Assembly: GCA_949358305.1 (NCBI GenBank) | Contig: OX442321.1 | Coordinates: forward strand, 5,171,605-5,235,604 | Source of the DNA: Strigamia acuminata | Taxonomy: Eukaryota; Arthropoda; Chilopoda; Geophilomorpha; Linotaeniidae | Reading direction: 5' to 3' | DNA: 64,000 nucleotides | In this document: piece by piece, positions 57,701 to 64,000 of the stretch | How positions within the stretch are numbered: position 1 is the stretch's first letter | How the letters are laid out: the number at the start of each line of letters is the position of its first letter | Translations under genes and position numbers: made by a program | The notes under the pieces: generated by a model | What the model saw: only the letters and a program-made list of their open reading frames with translations | Database searches by the model: none | What the model was told of the DNA's origin: nothing

Positions 57701-60390
57701 GAGGGTTCCATCGCCGCGGTCAATCACACGAAAAAAATTTATTTGGTCGCCGTCTCGAAATACTAGTAGTGTTACTTGTCGTCCACCTGGTAATTTTTCC
57801 CAAATTTCTTCCCTAGATGTGTTTAAAATTCAAAAATTAAGAAAAATCAAGAAAAAAATCAATAAAGTATTCAAATTTTGACTTTTTTCTTTTAAAAAAA
57901 AATGGAGAAAACTCAAATTTATCAGTAAAAAATGTTCTCGCTCGTTTGGTGCAGATCCAGAAAACGTACAAGGGGGTGGCCATTTTGGTTCAATTTTTCA
58001 CACAAATGATTTTGGCCCAAAATTGATCGTTTTTAATATTTAAAAAAAAATGAATTTTTGGTCCAAAATGTGAATTTTTGGTACCAAATGTGAATTTTTG
58101 GTCCAAAATGTGAATTTTTGCTCCAAAATGTGAATTTTTGGTCCAAAATGTGAATTTTTGGTCCAAAATGTGAATTTTTGGTCCAAAATGTGAATTTTTG
58201 GTCCAAAATGTGAATTTTTGGTCCAAAAAGTCTATTTTTTGGTCAAAAAATTTTTTTTTTTTCCTTTTTTGGTGCAAAAAGTAAATTTTTTTTGTATTTT
58301 TGGGTCCCAAAAGTAAATTTTTGATCCAAAAAAATCTTTTTTCCAAAAAATAAATTTTTGATTCAAAAAAATCTTTTTTTCAAAAAATAAATTTTTATTC
58401 TTAAATCTGAATTCTTCCATTGTTCAAGGGGATGACCATGCCCCCCTCCCACATCCGCCCTGCACTCATTCAACGTCATAGAAATAATAAAAATCCGTAA
58501 AAATCACTGTTATATAAATAGAACATTTTTTTCCACGATTAAATAGCAATTTACCAATTCACTGGCGCTTTCATGGATAATAGGAAGTTACATTACCATG
58601 TACCAAGGTCAGGAACAAAAGTCCCAATTTAGATCCATTTGCATTCAGCACAATTTCTCCCATTTAAAAATTTAAAAAAAAAAACCCAAAAAACCTTGTT
58701 TTATTCTCCAAACACCCCAATAACATCCCAATCCCATAAAACAAACCTTGCCCAATATTTAAAATTCAATTTTCCCAAACAAAACCCCAAAAAACCAAAT
58801 AAAACCCCCAAAAAAAACAAATAAAACCTCAAAAACCCAAATAAAACCCCAAAAAACAAATAAAACCTAAAAAAAAACCAAGCAAAACCCTAAAAAACCA
58901 AATAAAACCCCAAAAAACAAGTAAAACCTAAAAAAAAACCAAGTAAAACCTCAAAAAACCAAATAAAACCTCAAAAACCCAAAAAAAACCAAATAAATCC
59001 TCAAAAGCCCAAGTAAAACCCCAAAAAACTAGTAAAACCTCAAAAAAAACCAAGTAAAACCCCAAAAAACCAAATAAAACCTCAAAAACCCAAAAAAACA
59101 AATAAATTCTCAAAAACCCAAGTAAAACCTCAAAAAACCAAATAAAACTTCAAAAACCCAAATAAAACCGCAAATAACCAAATAAAACCTAAAAAAAAAA
59201 ACCAAAAAATCAAATAAAACTTCAAAAAACCAAATAAAAACTCCAAAAACCAAATAAAACTCCAAAAAACCGACCAAAACCCCAATAAAACTCCAAAAAA
59301 CCGACCAAAACCCCCAAAAACCAAACTTTTAACCCATTAACAACCAAAAAACCATCAAAATTTGACTTTTCTCCATCCAAACCCATCATCTACCGATTAG
59401 CCTCCATGTATTCCATCATTTCCCTCCAAGTGGGATCTTCAATTGGAATCCGGCGTGTATTAATCGGCCCACCTCGCATAGCCAACACCAATTTCAGCGT
59501 CGAACCATCAGTAATGCAATAATCACGCAAGCAATTTTCATTTTCTAATTCCTTAGACTGCCAAATCAGATGTTGTTGCGATGCAGGTATACCTTCAAAA
59601 TATAAATCCAGGTTAATTACCACTTAAAACTATTATTACATATACACAGATAAAAAATAAAATAAATAAATTCATTTTCACATTTCCTTTCCCTTCGATT
59701 ACGTAACAAACATCCTTGCAGATAAAAAAAATAAATTTAGTTAGACCCAAATCCTTCTTATTAGACATAATAAAAGAGGATTTGCTCGATCCTTAGACGG
59801 TTAAACGGGGGAAAACAATTTCGCAACTTGTTTACATTCAATCGGAAAATTAATCTTTCGCAAGTCCCAATTGTGTTCCCAATTTTCTCGTTTTCCCCGT
59901 TAATAAATGCATTGGATTCTTCAAATGCCAATGAACTATTTTCCACGAATGACGTCATGACGTCAACATTTTTTTTTTTTTTTTTTTTAAATTTTAATTT
60001 TTAAAAAAAAAAAAAAAAAAATTTTTTTGAGGTTAGCCTTGTTCAGGAAGCAAATCTCTTTCCACAAGGATTAATCGAGGGTGAGGCGTTTTCTACAAGG
60101 TCAGCTGATCTTGACTGATCCTTATATGCTTAAGTGTGTCACACGGTTTGCGAAGAATGGATGGAAAAGGAATAAATTGTTTGAAAAGGTTAGAAAATGT
60201 GTGTATCGGTTTGGAATCGTGTTTGGTTACCTTCCATTCTCTGAATTTTACTCTTAACCGACAGAATGGTCTCGAAAGGTGACACTCGAACTTCAAAAGC
60301 GGTTCCTGTCAGCGTTTCAATGTATAAATCCATCATGGCTGGTGGCATCACGTCTTGATCTGGACGTGAAGAGGTTTCCCGAAAATGCAT
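54765..60390 (-). CDS. ZFAND4: AN1-type zinc finger and ubiquitin domain protein (ZFAND4)
   Basis: Seven coding exons: 60231-60390, 59394-59592, 57539-57812, 56497-57478, 56355-56416, 54972-55135 and 54765-54900, summing to 1977 nt (658 aa). N-terminal ubiquitin-like domain from residue about 21 (MDLYIETLTGTAFEVRVSPF ... LVLAMRGGPINTRR). Then a conserved block REEIWEKLPGGRQVTLLVFR and VIDRGDGTLSPLTESLS with NLKKK, matching vertebrate ZFAND4 order. Next a 320-residue Ser/Pro-rich low-complexity region encoded by one GC-rich exon, and a C-terminal AN1 zinc finger CLVCRKKIGL ... CRCGRNFC ... H ... HDC with spacing as in the family. An upstream noncoding exon ends at 60987 (donor gtaaac). The acceptor before the ATG exon is at 60423. 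Probably acts in ubiquitin-linked processes; substrate unknown. Confidence 0.94.
55330..55950. repeat. 20-21 bp minisatellite in ZFAND4 intron 5
   Basis: About thirty copies of gaccaaaaatttaagttttg and gatcaaaaatttcagtttta variants, arranged as homogeneous blocks of each subtype. Degenerate relatives continue to about 56150, then an AC-rich simple tract to 56350. Confidence 0.95.
58035..58235. repeat. 20-bp minisatellite in ZFAND4 intron 3
   Basis: Nine to ten copies of tgaatttttggtccaaaatg. The unit resembles the reverse complement of the 55.3 kb unit (16 of 20 positions by eye). Degenerate copies continue to about 58400. Confidence 0.9.
58690..59335. repeat. A/C-rich tandem repeat in ZFAND4 intron 3
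   Basis: Irregular 14-18 bp copies of the type accaaataaaacctcaaaa fill the 3' half of the same intron up to the exon at 59592. Apparent ORFs here are repeat artefacts. Confidence 0.9.
59950..59965. promoter_or_regulatory. Tandem double CRE palindrome
   Basis: TGACGTCATGACGTCA: two abutting perfect CREB/ATF palindromes in intron 2 of ZFAND4, next to a poly-T/poly-A tract. Confidence 0.6.
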
Positions 60391-60499
60391 CGTTTGTGGG
60401 GGAGGTTTTTATTTGTTTTTATATCTGGAAAAATTAAAATTAAAAAAAAATTAAATTAAACACCAAAAATTTTTTTAAAAAATTAAAAAACTCGAAAAA

Positions 60500-60860
60500 A
60501 AATTAAAAATCATTAAAAATCATCAAAAAAATATCAAAAAAACATCAAAAAAACATCAAAAAACATCAAAAAACATCAAAAAACATCAAAAAACATCAAA
60601 AATCATCAAAAAAAACATCAAAAAACTTCAAAAAACTTCAAAAGAAAACAAAGAACATCAAAAAACACCAAAAACATCAAAAAACTTCAAAAAACATCAA
60701 AAAACATCAAAAAACATCAAAAAACATCAAAAAACACAACAAAAAAAAAACCAAAAAATCATCAAAAATCATCAAAAAATTATCAAAAAATCATCAAAAA
60801 CTACCAAAAAATCATCATAAACTATCAAAAAATCATCAAAAACATTTAAAATAAATTAAA
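60500..60860. repeat. 11-12 bp A-rich tandem repeat upstream of ZFAND4 ATG exon
   Basis: More than twenty copies of catcaaaaaa-type units in the intron between the noncoding first exon and the ATG exon. Confidence 0.9.
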
Positions 60861-60986
60861 TAAATAAAAAAGAACCAAAAACTCATCAAAAAACATCAAG
60901 AAAATGAAAAAGTTGCAACGAAAAGTGAAAAGGAAATCAAAAATTGCATTTTTTTCGATGGGTAAAATATTTTTTTTTGGTTTACC

Positions 60987-61400
60987 TTTGAAAGCTGATG
61001 ATTCATGAAGAATTTCCAAGTGTTAGTACTTTCAACTTTTAGACTGCCAGCCGCGAAAAGTAAGAAATTTCTGGGGCCGCGGGTACACAGTTGTTAGGCC
61101 TAATCAGCTGTTCATGATTACGTGTAGTTGTTGGCCCGCAAACCGTCACCAAACTATCAAGAAAACGTGTAGGGATTGAAGCTACAACTTGATAATCATG
61201 ACTTCGTCACCGTTCGGGTTTCACAATTAATTTCGCCGCAGCCAACCCTCCGTTTTAAAGGGCGGCTTAAGCACGACGAGGATAAGGCCTTCTCTCCAAG
61301 ATGGTGGTCACGGCCATCGAGTTCCCGGATGCGCTGACGCGTCACGTGCCCTCGTACATATGACATCATTATTTATCTCGTTCTGTCGTCTGCACATCGT
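60987..61400 (-). promoter_or_regulatory. ZFAND4 noncoding first exon and promoter
   Basis: The donor at 60987 ends a noncoding exon. The segment upstream is GC-richer, with a YY1/Pho-like CCAAGATGGTGG (61297-61308) and an E-box CACGTG (61343-61348). The start site is not precisely placed. Confidence 0.5.
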
Positions 61401-62070
61401 CAGATTCGTCACTTAATCTGATAAATATTAAATTTAAAACAACAGCGCATATTTTCTGACTCATTCAACAAACACGAATAATTTTTATTTTATTTTATTT
61501 ATTCCAAATTGTTTTTTCGTCAATAAAAGTTAAAAAAAAAACCGTCTCAAACATCATCCGATCAATTTATAATTTATAATTTAATTTAACGAGTGCTCGC
61601 GTACTCGAATTACCGTTCTATTTTTAATCTTTTAATGTCTAACTTTTATTACGATTACAAATCCTGTTTGTGTTTCCACCAGCTTCGCTTCCAAACGTTA
61701 CCACTTGAGTGATAACCGCGCCAGCTGGTGACAAAATACACAACTCCACTTATTGTTACCGAATTAAGAATACGATTGTTTCCACTGGCTGCATTCAAAA
61801 ATTAAAATAACAATTTTAGTTTTAAGTGTATTTTAAGTTTTAACATGGGTTTAAACAGGAGATGATGTCATTTTTGGTTTAAAATTGAAGTAAAAGCACA
61901 AAATATGTTAGTTTTTGAATGCAGCTAGTGTTATTACATTGCAAATTGATTATTTTGTATATCTCGGAGGTCGTGTATAATTTCTATCTTTATTAAATTT
62001 TATTTATTTCCATTATTTGCATTAATTTTCGTGTTTTATACGAGCTAAGCGCATCGTTTCGTGTTACGGA
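61400..62070. other. Intergenic AT-rich DNA
   Basis: No supported feature. Confidence 0.4.
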
Positions 62071-62443
62071 TTACAGTTGTTGAATTTCCCGGCCAAATCG
62101 CCGCGTAGCGGTGGATTTTAAAGCATTTTCTTTACCACGGTCTACAAACTAAGCACAAGGCAAAGCGTTTTTAAGAGTTATTTTAATATTACAGAGAATA
62201 AATACACAGAATGAATAAATAAAATTATAAATTGAAATCGAATTTTAATTGCAATCGATTAAAAATAATTTTTTTCTTTTTTTAAATACTAACCTATGAC
62301 GTCGGGCTTTACCAAACTATACGTGTGGTTTCATCGTTGGACAAGGAAAGGTAAAAATCATTGCTGCAGATGTCTCGAATTTCGTTTTATTTCTTAAATA
62401 CTTACCTACGTACCACCTTACCTCGATATTTTAACAGTGCCAT
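62071..62443 (-). CDS. Candidate two-exon micro-protein (30 aa)
   Basis: Exon 1 (62422-62443) encodes MALLKYR up to a strong donor (GAG then gtaagg). Exon 2 (62071-62141) after tttgtag encodes RGKENALKSTATRRFGREIQ QL and a stop. The joined frame is in phase, 93 nt. It is head-to-head with the plus gene, only 88 bp between ATGs. The peptide is basic and hydrophilic. An extra exon near 62290-62360 is possible but would introduce a stop. I do not recognise it, and phase agreement alone is a one-in-three event. Confidence 0.3.
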
Positions 62444-62531
62444 TTTGATTTGAACACTTGCTTAAAGCAAGCTTTCCGTTTCAACCGCGAAGAATTTCTG
62501 CTGCAAAAGGCTTAAAAGCGAAAAGGACAAA
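62444..62531. promoter_or_regulatory. 88-bp divergent promoter
   Basis: The interval between the two ATGs. It contains AAAATGGCGG just at the plus start (YY1/Pho-like) and no TATA box. Confidence 0.35.
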
Positions 62532-63473
62532 ATGGCGGTAATAACAGATCTCAGTGTCGATCACTTAAAACTCTCCACACGACTAAAAAAAAACACATTC
62601 TCGCACTGTTGGTGGTTGCAGCGGATAAATCCGCTTCCATTTTAATATTTTCTCATAATCAACGAAAATTGAAATTTTTTTTTAAAAAAAAAAATTGAAT
62701 TTTTTAAATTTTTTAAATTTTTATTTCTCGATTTTCTTTCGACTTGATTGAACTTGGATGCGTTTTTACAGGACGAAATGCCGCAAACACGAAACAAGGC
62801 TCGTGCGGAAGGCGTGGCCGATGAAACGTCGCAATCCGCGACCGCTGACGACGCGATCAATACCAAAGAACTGACGAAAGAAGAGGAAGAGAAATTGCTA
62901 TCTGATGATGTCGTTATGGATTGCAAAAGCGAGACCGAAGACCTGGCGAAAGACGAAGACACTTCCGAAGGTGATTTTTGACATTTTTGACATTTTTAAT
63001 TTATTTTTTTAAATGTGAAATCGGTGTAAATTGCAGTGTCGATGCTGCAAAACGATGCGAAATCGGAAGGGGACGAAACGGTCGAGAACGGGAGCGCTAA
63101 AGCGAACGACGACCAGGATCAGAGCACTAACAATGTGGAGGAGACTGGTGACGAAACGGAGAAAACGGGAGAAGAGGAGAAATCGGCTAAACCCCAAATT
63201 GAATTAGGTAATTATATTCGAATATATACATATATTTTGTTTATTTTATTTTGTTTATTTTTTTTTAATGTAGATGAAAAGGCTAAAACTTACATCGTGG
63301 TTGTTATCGGATATATAACATACGCTGATTTTGGGTTGACGGAGTTGAAACTGCCTCTCTTAAAGTGCAATTCTTTCGAGACCCGATTTTTTCAAGATGA
63401 TGATACTAAAAAGGGGTATGGAGAAATTAATTTTGGAGTTGGGCTTCTTAAGGGAACCGTTACAGTGGCTTAA
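62532..63473 (+). CDS. Uncharacterised acidic protein, probably partial
   Basis: Exons: 62532-62537 (only ATG GCG before the donor gtaata), 62772-62970, 63037-63207 and from about 63280. Junctions are in phase and give a start MADEMPQTRNKARAEGVADE, a long Glu/Asp/Ser/Thr-rich region (TKEEEEKLLSDD, EETGDETEKTGEEEK), then a different segment, DEKAKTYIVVVIGYITYADF, followed by GLTELKLPLLKCNSFETRFF. The frame can stop at 63471-63473, but a donor-like gtatgg near 63416 and the minisatellite that follows suggest an intron with further exons outside the window. No domain recognised. A disordered acidic N-terminus is what can be said. Confidence 0.55.
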
Positions 63474-63484
63474 AAGCTCATTTC

Positions 63485-64000
63485 TTAGTGACAGAATAGA
63501 TAATTTTAATGAAAAAACGATAATTTTAATGAAAAAAACGATAATTTTTGTGTTAAAAACGATAATTTTCATGAAAAATAGATAATTTTAATGAAAAACG
63601 ATAATTTTCATGAAAAAAACGATAATTTTTATGGAAAAAGTGATAATTTTTATGAAAAGTAGATAATTTTAATGAAAAACGATAAATTTCATGAAAAAAA
63701 CAATAATTTTTATGGAAAAATTGATAATTTTTATGAAAAATAGATAATTTTTATGAAAAATAGATAATTTTTATGAAAAATAGATAATTTTTATGAAAAA
63801 TAGATAATTTTTATGAAAAATAGATAATTTTTATGAAAAATAGATAATTTTTATGAAAAATAGATAATTTTTATGGAAAAAACGATAATTTTTATGGAAA
63901 AAGTGATAATTTTTATGAAAAATAGATAATTTTCGTGAAAAAAACGATAATTTTTATGGAAAAAGCGATAATGTTCGTGAAAAAACGATAAATTGGATGA
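63485..64000. repeat. 20-bp minisatellite at the window end
   Basis: More than twenty copies of gataatttttatgaaaaata with variants (gaaaaaacgataattttaat, ggaaaaagtgataattttta). The centre (63725-63860) is almost perfectly homogeneous. It continues past the window. Confidence 0.95.

Noticed and set aside
58639-59324. ORFs on both strands rich in Phe/Leu/Gly or Pro/Lys
   Set aside because: Read-through of the A/C-rich tandem repeat in a ZFAND4 intron.
62290-62360. Middle exon for the micro-protein at 62.07-62.44 kb
   Set aside because: In the only phase compatible with exon 1 it meets a stop after PHV. The skipped form keeps frame, so I left it out, though the locus remains uncertain.

Overview
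The window is eukaryotic nuclear DNA, very probably from an insect. The coding exons are spliced with mostly GT-AG introns that are often only 50-100 bp. Exons are GC-rich and introns AT-rich. The recognised proteins are metazoan, and a copia-type retrotransposon remnant carries an initiator-Met-like primer-binding site. A beetle would fit, but I cannot fix the order or species. There are no rRNA or tRNA genes that I can see, and no CRISPR array.

Layout. Positions 289-3190 (-): an NHA-type Na+/H+ antiporter (SLC9B family), 11 coding exons, 565 aa. It is head-to-head across a 343 bp promoter with a PRXL2A/FAM213-like redox protein (3534-4409, +, 5 exons, 196 aa). Positions 6465-18778 (-): a complete KAT6/enok MYST histone acetyltransferase, 18 coding exons, 2266 aa, with a noncoding first exon ending near 19655. 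Positions 20.2-26.4 kb: no confident protein gene, but a well-formed orphan TATA/initiator promoter and a cluster of palindromic factor sites. Positions 26429-29323 (-): adenosine kinase, 10 exons, 347 aa. Positions 29.5-54.1 kb: a repeat domain with copia fragments and a repeatedly duplicated plus-strand array of short, partly spliced ORFs that I cannot assign to any known family. Positions 54765-60390 (-): ZFAND4 (ubiquitin-like domain plus AN1 zinc finger), 7 coding exons, 658 aa. Positions 62532 onward (+): the 5' part of an acidic protein I do not recognise. A tiny two-exon candidate lies on the opposite strand at 62071-62443.

For the antiporter, PRXL2A, KAT6, ADK and ZFAND4 I traced every exon junction by eye. 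Each coding sum is a multiple of three, so these models are reliable apart from a few named junctions. The five genes do not form one pathway (ion transport, redox, chromatin, purine salvage, ubiquitin-related). What links them is architecture: divergent promoters, short introns, and a private minisatellite in nearly every larger intron.

The best candidate for something undescribed is the 32.3-54.1 kb array. It includes a family of about 50-aa single-membrane-span proteins, a gene family with exact intron-plus and intron-minus copies, one intact 100-aa ORF beside three broken copies, and segmental duplications that captured the 3' flank of ZFAND4. It may be an endogenous virus or a large uncharacterised transposon. 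I cannot name it from sequence alone.
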